Below are positions 9,468-16,740 of a stretch of DNA of 64,000 nucleotides, in pieces (the first letter of the stretch is position 1; the number at the start of each line of letters is the position of its first letter). The position numbers were made by a program, and so were the translations under genes. The DNA comes from Pedobacter boryungensis (GTDB taxonomy: Bacteria > Bacteroidota > Bacteroidia > Sphingobacteriales > Sphingobacteriaceae), in NCBI RefSeq assembly GCF_013204825.1, contig NZ_JABMKV010000002.1, forward strand, positions 248,001 through 312,000, given 5' to 3'. The notes under the pieces were generated by a model. The model worked only from the letters and a program-made list of their open reading frames with translations. It searched no databases and was not told the DNA's origin.

Positions 9468-10286
9468 TCAATTTTGTTTCGTTTTAGCCAGTTTCTTAGA
9501 AAGTACATACTTCTCAATAATGAAATTACTAACTGGTCTCAATCTCTTTCTGGCATCTAATGGGTATACTCCGCTATCGGTATAAAACTCCGCACTATCT
9601 AATGTTATTTTGATATACCATGCTTTTCCTACATCTTTTAAAGTAAGCGTATCCGGCTTGGTTATTCTCTGTAGATGTGCTAGCTTATCTTTATTTAGTG
9701 CAATGATAGGCGTGTCTCCAATAATTATATCACAGCCAGTAGCTTCATAGTTATTCCCAGTCCAGTACATGCATTGTTTTCCAAAAGTAATGGGATAAAT
9801 AAATATTATTCCACTAGTGAGGGTAATAATTGCAAAAACAGCAAAAGCAACTTGAACTTTCTTACCTGAACGTAGTTTTTCAAATTGTTTTTTTATGAAG
9901 TTCAAAAGGATCGAGCTTGGAGGATTTGCTTCGGTTTTAGGTCTCCAAGCTGAGGATGGCCTTTCTGGAAAATCAATTAACCAAGCTAAAAGGTCTACAG
10001 TTCTTACATGAGGATCATCTGTTTCTCCTTTTAAAAAGTTATCTAATGGCCTGAATCTGCCGTCATCATAATCAATAATACTTTGGCTATAATCTTCAAC
10101 CTCTCGACGAATCCCTAGGAATACTTTTAAGATTTCCCTATCCCTATCTGCCAAAGGTCCGGATCTGTAAATACGAAGACATTCCTCTTTCAATTTAGCT
10201 CGCGTTGGATTAGTAAGTTCATCTGACAACACGCCCTCCTTTGCTTTCTTTCTATAGGCCAATAATACCTCTTGCTTATATACCAT
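9468..10286 (-). CDS. Unrecognised single-pass membrane protein
   Basis: A 272-residue protein whose family I do not recognise. Residues 1-140 are soluble, charged and probably helical, with a YDDGRFRPLDNFL stretch and a Trp-containing LLAWLIDFPERPSSAW segment. One membrane helix follows (about 147-168, VAFAVFAIITLTSGIIFIY). The C-terminal ~100 residues lack further helices and contain a two-Cys patch (CMYWTGNNYEATGCD) that could form a disulfide outside the cytoplasm. The layout resembles a single-pass sensor or anchor, but nothing proves it. It is the only minus-strand gene in this accessory stretch, and its promoter carries the same dyad as three neighbouring plus-strand units, so it probably belongs to the same regulon. 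Confidence 0.65.
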   Translation of the reverse strand: MVYKQEVLLAYRKKAKEGVLSDELTNPTRAKLKEECLRIYRSGPLADRDREILKVFLGIRREVEDYSQSIIDYDDGRFRPLDNFLKGETDDPHVRTVDLLAWLIDFPERPSSAWRPKTEANPPSSILLNFIKKQFEKLRSGKKVQVAFAVFAIITLTSGIIFIYPITFGKQCMYWTGNNYEATGCDIIIGDTPIIALNKDKLAHLQRITKPDTLTLKDVGKAWYIKITLDSAEFYTDSGVYPLDARKRLRPVSNFIIEKYVLSKKLAKTKQN

Positions 10287-10307
10287 TGATATGCTTCAAA
10301 TTACACA

Positions 10308-10351
10308 CAAAAATAAAACGTAATCTACGGAATTATTACGGATTCCCGGAA
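10308..10351 (-). promoter_or_regulatory. Dyad-controlled promoter, copy 1 (minus strand)
   Basis: The dyad at 10336-10351 reads TTCCGGGAATCCGTAA on the minus strand, a variant of TTACGG-N4-CCGTAA. Twenty bases downstream on that strand is TATTTTTG (10315-10308), an exact TAnnTTTG -7 element. Transcription would begin near 10303, about 16 bases before the ATG at 10286. Three more copies with the same spacing lie at 13380, 14355 and 14731. Confidence 0.6.
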
Positions 10352-10439
10352 TGATCTAGGAACCGTCGGAATTCCCTTGGAACAAATCGAATTCCATAGA
10401 AATTAGCGATTTAAGCATATAGTTTTGCTTTAGAAATCA

Positions 10440-10660
10440 GAACAGACGTTTGCTCAAATCATAGTAAATGTACGAAACAGATTTCAACAAGAGTGAATGT
10501 TGCGGTAGTAAGTAACCGGTTTGGGAAGCAGTTATCTGCGCCCGCGATTGACACTCAAAACACTTCCCAAAAATTTCAGAAGGCCTTCTGATTTACAACC
10601 GTAGTAAACCCCGCGAATGGTCGTGGGGAGCTACATAGTTTATCATTCTTAAATTTTTGT
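10440..10660. other. Hairpin-rich intergenic segment, possible structured RNA
   Basis: This part of the 378-base gap before the small gene at 10665 holds no convincing ORF but several inverted repeats. TTTGGGAAG (10520-10528) pairs with CTTCCCAAA (10563-10571). TCAGAAGGCCTTCTGA (10576-10591) is a perfect 16-base palindrome. CCCCGCGA pairs with TCGTGGGG around an ATGG loop (about 10610-10629). GC content is higher than in the flanks. It could be a structured leader of the 10665 gene, a small RNA, or a degenerate repeat element. I match it to no known RNA family. Confidence 0.35.
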
Positions 10661-10664
10661 AAAA

Positions 10665-10889
10665 ATGTTTATTCCTTTATTTATTGCCTTACTTTTAGGC
10701 TTAGTAAACCCTTCAAATGTAAGTAATACCTCAAATTGCCATGGTGGCGGAACCGTAGTTGTTAATGCTGAAGGTGATCCCGGAGACACAGGTGATCCCG
10801 GAGATACTGGTGATCCAGGGGATGGAACTGGCGAGGATGGTCCTGGCACTGGTGGTGGCACTGGAAACATTCCTCCTCCAAAACCATAA
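10665..10889 (+). CDS. Small exported protein with collagen-like GDPGDT repeats
   Basis: 74 residues. The first ~18 residues (MFIPLFIALLLGLVNPS) are hydrophobic and could be a short signal or anchor. A Cys-His-Gly-rich patch follows, then GDPGDT-type Gly-x-y repeats and a Gly/Pro-rich tail ending in PPPKP. The repeat is also visible at the DNA level as three near copies of a GGTGATCC-GGAGA unit. No family is recognised. Support for a real gene comes from the strong terminator 12 bases after the stop. The opposite strand is also open, as expected for a Gly/Pro repeat, but has no promoter or terminator logic. Confidence 0.5.
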   Translation: MFIPLFIALLLGLVNPSNVSNTSNCHGGGTVVVNAEGDPGDTGDPGDTGDPGDGTGEDGPGTGGGTGNIPPPKP

Positions 10890-10900
10890 TAACAACAATA

Positions 10901-10928
10901 AAAAAGGGGCAATTATTGCCCCCTTTTT
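10901..10928. terminator. Intrinsic terminator after the collagen-like small gene
   Basis: AAAAAGGGGCAAT pairs with ATTGCCCC, then one extra C and a T run. This is a strong GC stem with A/T flanks, placed to end transcription of the 10665-10889 gene. Confidence 0.85.
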
Positions 10929-10950
10929 ATTAACTAAAAGATAATTTGTT

Positions 10951-10980
10951 CTCTAAGAGATATTATTAATTAACTTAGAG
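10951..10980. promoter_or_regulatory. Inverted repeat before the TPR kinase gene
   Basis: CTCTAAG at 10951-10957 and CTTAGAG at 10974-10980 form a perfect 7-base inverted repeat with a 16-base AT-rich spacer. It ends 13 bases before the TTG start of the kinase. It may be an operator or a leader hairpin. It does not resemble the TTACGG dyad of the surrounding genes. Confidence 0.35.
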
Positions 10981-10993
10981 AAAACTAAGAATT

Positions 10994-12670
10994 TTGAAAC
11001 ACCTCTCATTTTTATTGTTTTCCTTTCTAATTTTAAATGCTTGTTCGAATAAATCTAACAATAAGCAGGACCCACAAAATCTATATTATCAAAAAGCAAT
11101 AAAATACAGAGATTTAGGGAGGATTGATAGCTCTTATGTTTATTTTAATAGAGCTAAAGACCAATACTTATTACAAAAGGATAGCCTTGGTGTTGGTAAA
11201 TGCTTAGTTAACATGGGGTATATTGCAAAAAATGAAGGGGATTATTTTGCCGCACAAGAAATCTCGTTAAGTGCGATTTCATACCTTGATGAAACAAAAA
11301 AAGATCAAGCAGCGTTAATTTCTTCCAATTATAACACACTTGGGCTTGCTTTTTATCAACTTAAGGAGTACAATGACGCACTTAGATTTTATAATTATGC
11401 ATTGAAATTTATAAATGTCCCATTATATAAATTTATCTGTTTAAATAATATTGCAAAAGTACACGAGGAGGTTCATAATTATAATGAAGCAATTAAAAAT
11501 TACCATTTAGTATTAAAAGGCACCGTCAATGATTCTATAGAGTATTCTAGAGCGTTAGCCAATCTCTCTTTTGCAAATTGGCTTCGAGATTCAAATTATA
11601 ATGCATTACCAGGATTATTAAAATCATTAGCAATAAGAAAACAACAAAAAGACACACTTGGTTTAAACCATAGTTTTGCTCAATTAGCAGATTACTATAC
11701 AAAAACAAACCCTAATACTGCATTAAATTATGCGAACAACATGTATAATGTTGCTGAAAAACTTAACCGTCCAGACGACAGGTTAGAGGCACTGGAAAAA
11801 CTAGTAAGGCTTAGTTCAGGTGTAAAAACTAAACAATATTTTGAGAGATATCGCACTCTAGAAGATAGCATCCAAATAGATCGAAATAAATCTAAAAATC
11901 AATTTGCTCTTATTCGTTACGAAACTGAAAAGCAGAAATCGGATAACCTTATACTTCAGAAAGATAATACAGAAAAAAAATATCAACTCATAAAACAGAA
12001 AACCATCTTAATCCTAGGATTGATTTTTGCTTTTTTTACTATAATAACAAGTATTATTCTTTATAACAGAAGAAAACAACGAATTGAGTTAGAAACCCAA
12101 AATACCATTCGTGAAAACCAACTTAAGACCTCGAAAAAGGTTCATGATGTAGTAGCAAATGGGCTCTATAGAATAATGACTAAGCTGGATAATGAACAGC
12201 CTTTTAAAGATAATCCCATTGTTGATGAAATAGAAGAACTGTACGAAAAATCTCGAGATATTTCTTACGAAGAAAAGTTTACTGAACAGAATTTTCATGA
12301 AAAACTTTCACGCTTATTAATCTCTTTTGCCACACCAAACACCAAAATTTTAATCGTAGGTAATGAAGGTAGCCTATGGAATAAAGTAAGTGCACCTATA
12401 AAGTACGAATTAGAGCATATTTTGCAAGAGTTAATGGTGAATATGAAAAAACATAGTAGCGCAAATGATGTGCTAATTAGGTTTGAGCAAGAGGGAAATC
12501 AAATGAATATTTCTTATAGCGATAATGGAGTTGGTATGCCAGCAGATTTACACTTTAACAATGGCCTTACCAATACGGGAAACCGTATAAATAGCATTAA
12601 TGGTGTAATTACTTTTGAATCAAACAATGGAAAAGGACTAAAAATCAAAATTACTTTTCCACTCACTTAA
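10994..12670 (+). CDS. TPR-containing sensor histidine kinase, lipoprotein
   Basis: 558 residues from a TTG start. The start gives a lipoprotein signal with lipobox LNAC (Cys17). Residues about 25-285 form TPR-like repeats (YLDETKKDQAALISSNYNTLG and LKEYNDALRFYNYALKF are clear examples). A coiled coil follows (290-335), then one membrane helix (about 337-357) and a cytoplasmic kinase. The phospho-acceptor is probably His384 in KKVHDVVANGLYRIM. The ATPase domain has Asn484 (ELMVNMKKH), DNGVG at 511-515 and NGLTNTGNRI. Periplasmic TPR kinases of this kind are common in Bacteroidota, and their ligands are mostly unknown. The response regulator starts 9 bases after the stop. Confidence 0.85.
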   Translation: MKHLSFLLFSFLILNACSNKSNNKQDPQNLYYQKAIKYRDLGRIDSSYVYFNRAKDQYLLQKDSLGVGKCLVNMGYIAKNEGDYFAAQEISLSAISYLDETKKDQAALISSNYNTLGLAFYQLKEYNDALRFYNYALKFINVPLYKFICLNNIAKVHEEVHNYNEAIKNYHLVLKGTVNDSIEYSRALANLSFANWLRDSNYNALPGLLKSLAIRKQQKDTLGLNHSFAQLADYYTKTNPNTALNYANNMYNVAEKLNRPDDRLEALEKLVRLSSGVKTKQYFERYRTLEDSIQIDRNKSKNQFALIRYETEKQKSDNLILQKDNTEKKYQLIKQKTILILGLIFAFFTIITSIILYNRRKQRIELETQNTIRENQLKTSKKVHDVVANGLYRIMTKLDNEQPFKDNPIVDEIEELYEKSRDISYEEKFTEQNFHEKLSRLLISFATPNTKILIVGNEGSLWNKVSAPIKYELEHILQELMVNMKKHSSANDVLIRFEQEGNQMNISYSDNGVGMPADLHFNNGLTNTGNRINSINGVITFESNNGKGLKIKITFPLT

Positions 12671-12679
12671 ATTAAAAAG

Positions 12680-13345
12680 ATGTTTGAAAGAGTACTAATT
12701 GCTGAAGACCAAGAAAGTGCAAATATATCGGTACAACAAACACTGTCTGATTTGGGCAATGTATGTAAAGACTATGTGTTTTATTGTGACGATGCTTTAA
12801 TGAGAATAAAGAAAGGACTTCAAGCTAACCAACCTTACGATTTACTGATTACAGACATTTACTTTGAGGAAGATCATCGCCCTCAAAAAATTGTTGATGG
12901 GATTGAATTGATAAGAGCCGCTAAACTGGCTCAACCCAATCTGAAAGTTTTAGTTTTTTCGGGCGAAAGCAAAGCTGCAATTATAGAAACGCTTGTTAAA
13001 GAGCTCGGAATTAATGGGTATGTACGTAAAGCACGCCATGATGCTAAAGAATTAAAGTTAGCTTTAGAAGCCATTTCAAAGAACAAGAATTATCTTTCAG
13101 CACACCTAAAACAAAGCGTAAAGCAAAAAAACACATACGAGTTTACCAACTTTGATATCACTATTATTACGCTACTTTCTAAAGGCAAACTGCAAAAAGA
13201 GATTCCTGCGTATTTACTACAACATAACATAAAGCCATCTGGGTTAAGCAGCGTAGAAAAGCGTCTTAATCTAATGAAAGAAGGATTAGAGTTCTCTAAA
13301 AATGAGCAGTTGGTGGCCTATTGTAAAGACATGGGTATTATTTAA
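12680..13345 (+). CDS. Response regulator with LuxR-like output domain
   Basis: 221 residues. The receiver domain (about 1-125) has the acidic pocket EDQE near residues 9-12 and the probable phospho-acceptor Asp59 in LLITDIYFEED. The C-terminal ~75 residues (FDITIITLLSKGKLQKEIP...) look like a diverged LuxR/NarL-type helix-turn-helix, as in the regulators paired with TPR kinases in this phylum. It is co-transcribed with the kinase. Because four nearby promoters share one dyad, this regulator is the best candidate to bind TTACGG-N4-CCGTAA. That assignment is inference from proximity. Confidence 0.8.
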   Translation: MFERVLIAEDQESANISVQQTLSDLGNVCKDYVFYCDDALMRIKKGLQANQPYDLLITDIYFEEDHRPQKIVDGIELIRAAKLAQPNLKVLVFSGESKAAIIETLVKELGINGYVRKARHDAKELKLALEAISKNKNYLSAHLKQSVKQKNTYEFTNFDITIITLLSKGKLQKEIPAYLLQHNIKPSGLSSVEKRLNLMKEGLEFSKNEQLVAYCKDMGII

Positions 13346-13379
13346 TCGCTAAGCAATAAATTTTCCATTTTTTAATGTA

Positions 13380-13424
13380 ATACGGATTCCCATAAGGATA
13401 TGTTTTGTTGTACAAGTACTTTTG
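13380..13424 (+). promoter_or_regulatory. Dyad-controlled promoter, copy 2
   Basis: ATACGGATTCCCATAA (13380-13395) is followed after 21 bases by TACTTTTG (13417-13424), an exact TAnnTTTG -7 element. A start near 13430 would give a transcript covering the small ORFs at 13452 and 13615 and the gene at 13715. Confidence 0.6.
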
Positions 13425-13451
13425 ATAACTCACATTATCATCCCTTTACTA

Positions 13452-13604
13452 ATGGAATACCAAATAAGAAAACTTTCAGTAATGCTAGTTCACAAAACAG
13501 TCCACATTGTGGTTAGCAAAATATATCATCAGGTATCGTTCGAGTTGCCACTCAGTTCTCGTGAACTAAATCTTTTTAGCACTAAGCCAACTTATTTTTT
13601 TTAA
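13452..13604 (+). CDS. Doubtful 50-residue ORF in a leader
   Basis: An ATG at 13452, about 20 bases after the inferred transcription start, opens a 50-codon frame ending 10 bases before the 13615 microprotein. Its composition (many Ile, Val, Ser, His) is not characteristic and I recognise no family. It is listed because it lies on the same predicted transcript; it may equally be untranslated leader. Confidence 0.25.
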   Translation: MEYQIRKLSVMLVHKTVHIVVSKIYHQVSFELPLSSRELNLFSTKPTYFF

Positions 13605-13614
13605 CGAATACCAT

Positions 13615-13704
13615 ATGTTGGCATCCAAAAAGGACATTCTTATTGCTTTGGTAATCGTGATAATAGTCGCTTTCATAGTCGTATTACTTGCAACTCACTC
13701 TTAA
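13615..13704 (+). CDS. 29-residue single-helix membrane microprotein
   Basis: ATG at 13615 and TAA at 13702-13704. The product is a short basic head (MLASKKD) followed by one hydrophobic helix of about 18 residues rich in Ile and Val, then ATHS. This is the form of bacterial membrane microproteins that modulate larger partners. The next gene starts 10 bases later, so the two are probably co-translated. No family is recognised. Confidence 0.5.
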   Translation: MLASKKDILIALVIVIIVAFIVVLLATHS

Positions 13705-13714
13705 CACTTATTTG

Positions 13715-14254
13715 ATGAAAAAAATATTTCTATTGTTTTTCTTTTTACCATCAATCCTTAAAGCTCAGAGCAATACATTGCTAGGCAGCTTAGAGACTGG
13801 AACATCCGCAGGGTTAACTGGGGAAATTGCCGCAAGCATTGGTTTTAGCACTTATGAGAATAGTACAATCTCAGTTGGTTATTTGTACAAAAGATTGCTG
13901 AACAATAAAGTGATGCATAATATAAATTATAACGGCTTTAGATTTCATGCGCAAGTTCAACTGTTTGATTTCGGAGGGGCATATTTACAGTATGATTTTG
14001 TAAAAGGAACAAGGTATATGTATTACGAACCTCGGAGCCTTACAGTACCAGAATTAACAACAAAATTTTATGGAGAGCCTGTGTTTGGTTTCTTTTATAA
14101 TGGGGGATACGAAAAAGCATTGGGTCTTTATGCTGGTGTTACGCCATTTACTTATCAGCCAAGACAATGGGAATTATATCAACAAACACCCCATAAGAGT
14201 GTAAATTTCGTCTTTAAAATTAAGTATACGTTAAAAACTAAAATTCAGTTTTAA
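13715..14254 (+). CDS. Exported protein, probable small outer-membrane beta-barrel
   Basis: 179 residues. The start is taken at the ATG at 13715 because the signal peptide (MKKIFLLFFFLPSILKAQ) begins there, not at an upstream in-frame ATG. The mature part is rich in alternating aromatic and small residues (AASIGFSTYENSTISVGYLYKRL, LFDFGGAYLQYDFVKG) and ends with a strand-like KIKYTLKTKIQF terminating in Phe, typical of outer-membrane barrels. No named family is recognised. It is predicted to be co-transcribed with the 29-residue microprotein from the dyad promoter at 13380. Confidence 0.65.
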   Translation: MKKIFLLFFFLPSILKAQSNTLLGSLETGTSAGLTGEIAASIGFSTYENSTISVGYLYKRLLNNKVMHNINYNGFRFHAQVQLFDFGGAYLQYDFVKGTRYMYYEPRSLTVPELTTKFYGEPVFGFFYNGGYEKALGLYAGVTPFTYQPRQWELYQQTPHKSVNFVFKIKYTLKTKIQF

Positions 14255-14354
14255 ATACGTTGCTTCATTAATTATATATTTCCTTTTATAGGTTTAAGAA
14301 GACGCTTGGAAAAATAACATCTCCAATTTTATGTTTAATTAATACTTTCTGTCT

Positions 14355-14399
14355 TTACTGTTTTCCGTAATGTAGTTTCTTCTCCTCTATATATTTTTA
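14355..14399 (+). promoter_or_regulatory. Dyad-controlled promoter, copy 3
   Basis: TTACTGTTTTCCGTAA (14355-14370) is followed after 21 bases by TATTTTTA (14392-14399), one mismatch from TAnnTTTG. It lies 49 bases upstream of the 14419 gene. Confidence 0.55.
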
Positions 14400-14418
14400 T
14401 TCAATAAAATAAATAATT

Positions 14419-14625
14419 ATGGAAAAATATTATGTAAACAAAAAAGCCCAAAGTAATGGCGATCACGAAGTCCATGTTAAAAGTTGTACATGGTTTCCAA
14501 GTAGTGAAAATGCAATGCTTTTAGGAGAGTTTTCTTCTTGTGCAGATGCTGTAAAGGAAGCGAAAAAAACGTATTCTAAAGCTAATGGATGTTGGACATG
14601 TTGCCGTCCTTGCCATACTACTTAA
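14419..14625 (+). CDS. Small Cys/His-rich protein of unknown function
   Basis: 68 residues with no signal peptide. The N terminus (MEKYYVNKKAQSNGDHEVH) and the C terminus (NGCWTCCRPCHTT) are distinctive, with Cys also in KSCTWFP and SSCAD. I recall similar short hypothetical proteins in several phyla with a conserved NGDHEVH and a terminal Cys-x-x-Cys/His cluster, but no assigned role. The Cys and His pattern would suit a metal site. It is transcribed alone from its own dyad promoter, which places it in the regulon around the TPR kinase. Confidence 0.7.
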   Translation: MEKYYVNKKAQSNGDHEVHVKSCTWFPSSENAMLLGEFSSCADAVKEAKKTYSKANGCWTCCRPCHTT

Positions 14626-14730
14626 ACATTTACATTTATCAAACGTATTGCCTAGCTTCCTAACGGAGCAGGCAATTTTTGTTAGACCTATTTACTTCGA
14701 GCTTATTAACATTTAAGAAATATTTATCAC

Positions 14731-14775
14731 TTACGGTTTCCCGTAAGAAAAGGTTTTTTCCTCATATTACATTTG
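14731..14775 (+). promoter_or_regulatory. Dyad-controlled promoter, copy 4 (best match)
   Basis: TTACGGTTTCCCGTAA (14731-14746) has perfect TTACGG/CCGTAA arms. After 21 bases comes TACATTTG (14768-14775), an exact -7 element. Dyad centre to expected start is about 41-42 bases, the classical position for an activator touching polymerase. It drives the operon starting at 14811. Confidence 0.65.
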
Positions 14776-14810
14776 ATATAGTTAATCCCTAACCTCATAT
14801 AATCAAAGTA

Positions 14811-15947
14811 ATGGCCTGGAGTTTTCGTAAGCGGATAAAAATTATCCCCGGAGTTAATTTAAACTTAAGTAAAAGTGGAATAAGCACCTCTATAGGAGTA
14901 AAGGGTGCAAGTATAACCTTTGGTAAATCCGGAACTTTTTTAAATACAAGTGTTCCAATGTTAGGAATTTACAACAGGAAAAGACTCTCAAAATCAGATT
15001 TACATAAAGAGCCATACCGATATAATTTACCGAATGCCTTGCCTTCAATAGAAACGACGGCAGGTAATATCTTTAGTGCGGATATTCAAGAAATTACAAG
15101 TCAGAACATGCATGGTGTAAAAGAAGCCATACTAATGGCACATGAACAACGTAATGAACTGAATAATGACCTGCTAAGAATTAGAACAACTATTGGTAAT
15201 TTTAAATTCAAATTGATAGCAAGTTATGTGTTGTTGTATGGGTTGATTAAGAGGAGTATTGCTGAAAACATAAAAACTGACATCAAAGCTCAGCAGGAAG
15301 CGATTTCACAAATACAAGCACAAATAGAAAATTGTTATGTAGAGTTAGATACCAATTTTGAGCCAGAAATAAGCGAAAAGTATAACCAAGTTGTATATAC
15401 ATTTAAACAACTAATAACTTCACATAAGATTTGGGATGTAACAAGCGCCCACTTTCAAGATAGGATTGTTACCCGGTCCTCTGCCAGTAAAGTCGTGAGT
15501 AAACGAGAGGTAAGATTTGCTTTTAAATCCCTCCCAGACATTCGTTCGAATTTCGAAACGCTTTGCTTCCAAAATGCGAATGGGGCTGACTTGTATTTCT
15601 ACCCAAGCTTTATTGTGATGTACTCTTCTAAAACAAGTTTTGCGCTAATTGGAATTGATGAGCTAGACTTTCATCAAAGCTATGTAAGATTTACTGAAGA
15701 TGGAACTGTACCAAGAGATTCGAAAGTTATCGATAAAACCTGGTATAAGGTTAACAAAAATGGCACACCAGATAAGCGCTTTAAAGGAAATTATCAGATC
15801 CCAATTGTGAAATATGGAGAGATAAGCTTACAAACAGTCACAGGGCTTCACGAAGAATATGAGTTTAGTAATTATGAGTTTACAGCACAATTCGGAGAAG
15901 CTTTTAAAAACTATCAGAATATTATTAAGTCCCTAAAACAGCTATAG
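14811..15947 (+). CDS. DUF4236 domain protein, first gene of the seven-gene operon
   Basis: 378 residues. The first ~55 residues are a DUF4236 domain: MAWSFRKRIKIIPGVNLNLSKSGISTSIGVKG, then FGKSGTFLNTSVP. This short beta-rich module has no known function and is often fused to variable C-terminal parts. Residues about 95-190 are helical with a coiled coil. The C-terminal ~170 residues are alpha/beta with patches such as NGADLYFYPSFIVMYSS and a late NYEFTAQFGEAFKNY. There is no signal peptide, so it is probably cytoplasmic. Spacing to the next gene is 13 bases. The 14731 dyad promoter lies directly upstream. Confidence 0.75.
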   Translation: MAWSFRKRIKIIPGVNLNLSKSGISTSIGVKGASITFGKSGTFLNTSVPMLGIYNRKRLSKSDLHKEPYRYNLPNALPSIETTAGNIFSADIQEITSQNMHGVKEAILMAHEQRNELNNDLLRIRTTIGNFKFKLIASYVLLYGLIKRSIAENIKTDIKAQQEAISQIQAQIENCYVELDTNFEPEISEKYNQVVYTFKQLITSHKIWDVTSAHFQDRIVTRSSASKVVSKREVRFAFKSLPDIRSNFETLCFQNANGADLYFYPSFIVMYSSKTSFALIGIDELDFHQSYVRFTEDGTVPRDSKVIDKTWYKVNKNGTPDKRFKGNYQIPIVKYGEISLQTVTGLHEEYEFSNYEFTAQFGEAFKNYQNIIKSLKQL

Positions 15948-15960
15948 CAAAACACCACAT

Positions 15961-16332
15961 ATGAAAGCGCTCTTTATTTTTTGCTCAATCTGTTGTTTTG
16001 TTGCCGTTTTGAGATTGCCTATAAGCTATTATACTTTCCTCCGAATAGTAGTTTCTTGTGGATCTATTGTATTGGTCTACAGTATGGTGAGGCATGAGAA
16101 CTATGCTTTGCTAATATTATTTGCAGTTATTCTTCTTCTTTTCAATCCGATATTCCCCATTTATTTACACAGAAAGAGTGTATGGATGCCTCTTGATGTT
16201 ATTGTAGGTATACTGTTTTTATTTATTGCTTTTTTGAAAAAGGAAAAGCGAATAGAAAAAGAAATAGAGGTTGTGCCTAGAAGGAAAGCGTATACTAGAG
16301 ATTATATTATTTTACCTAAAAAAGAAAACTAA
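15961..16332 (+). CDS. Small four-helix membrane protein (DUF6804-like)
   Basis: 123 residues with four hydrophobic segments (about 4-20, 27-45, 50-66, 80-95) and a basic cytoplasmic tail. The LPISYYTFLRIVV motif at the end of helix 1 and NPIFPIYLHRKSVWMPLDV before helix 4 match my recollection of the DUF6804 family of small membrane proteins; treat that name as tentative. It is the second gene in the operon, 4 bases before the TerB-like gene. Confidence 0.6.
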   Translation: MKALFIFCSICCFVAVLRLPISYYTFLRIVVSCGSIVLVYSMVRHENYALLILFAVILLLFNPIFPIYLHRKSVWMPLDVIVGILFLFIAFLKKEKRIEKEIEVVPRRKAYTRDYIILPKKEN

Positions 16333-16336
16333 TTAT

Positions 16337-16735
16337 ATGGAAACCATGATTAATACGGAACTACAAAGTCATTTTTTAAGACTATATCAAATTGCATGTG
16401 CTGATAATGATTTTGATGTTCTTGAAATGAAACAGCTTTACAAATTTGCCGAGCTACGGGGAATAGGAACTGAGCATTTAAATAATCTTCTAACGAATCC
16501 CGTTCATCAATTAGAGATTCCTACATCCATTGAGAAAAAAATAGAATATCTGTATGATCTTGCAATAATGATATGGGCAGATCAAAAGGTTACAGAAGAT
16601 GAACTTAATTTACTTAAAAAATATTGTCAAACTTTTGAATTCTTACCTGAGAATATTGACAGTATATGCAATTATCTAATTGATTGCGCTAAACAAGAAA
16701 AAGAATTTCAAGAAATATTGAACGCCCTAAAATAA
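16337..16735 (+). CDS. TerB-like helical protein
   Basis: 132 residues from the ATG at 16337; the upstream in-frame extension overlaps the preceding gene and is rejected. The protein is all-helical with acidic residues spaced as in TerB/tellurite-resistance-like domains: a first repeat around IACADNDFDVLEMKQLYKFAELRGI and a second around AIMIWADQKVTEDELNLLKKYCQTF. TerB domains bind divalent metal and often sit beside membrane and VWA-type proteins in stress or defence-like operons. The neighbours here fit that pattern. Confidence 0.65.
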   Translation: METMINTELQSHFLRLYQIACADNDFDVLEMKQLYKFAELRGIGTEHLNNLLTNPVHQLEIPTSIEKKIEYLYDLAIMIWADQKVTEDELNLLKKYCQTFEFLPENIDSICNYLIDCAKQEKEFQEILNALK

Positions 16736-16740
16736 ACAGA

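Noticed and set aside
10649..10912. Pro/Ser/Gly-rich frame on the strand opposite the collagen-like gene
   Set aside because: It is the mirror of the Gly/Pro repeat. The terminator and likely leader suit the plus-strand gene, and there is no promoter for the minus frame.
13400..13516. 38-codon frame with Cys and His beginning at 13400
   Set aside because: Its ATG lies before the inferred transcription start of dyad promoter copy 2 (about 13430) and the -7 element lies inside it.
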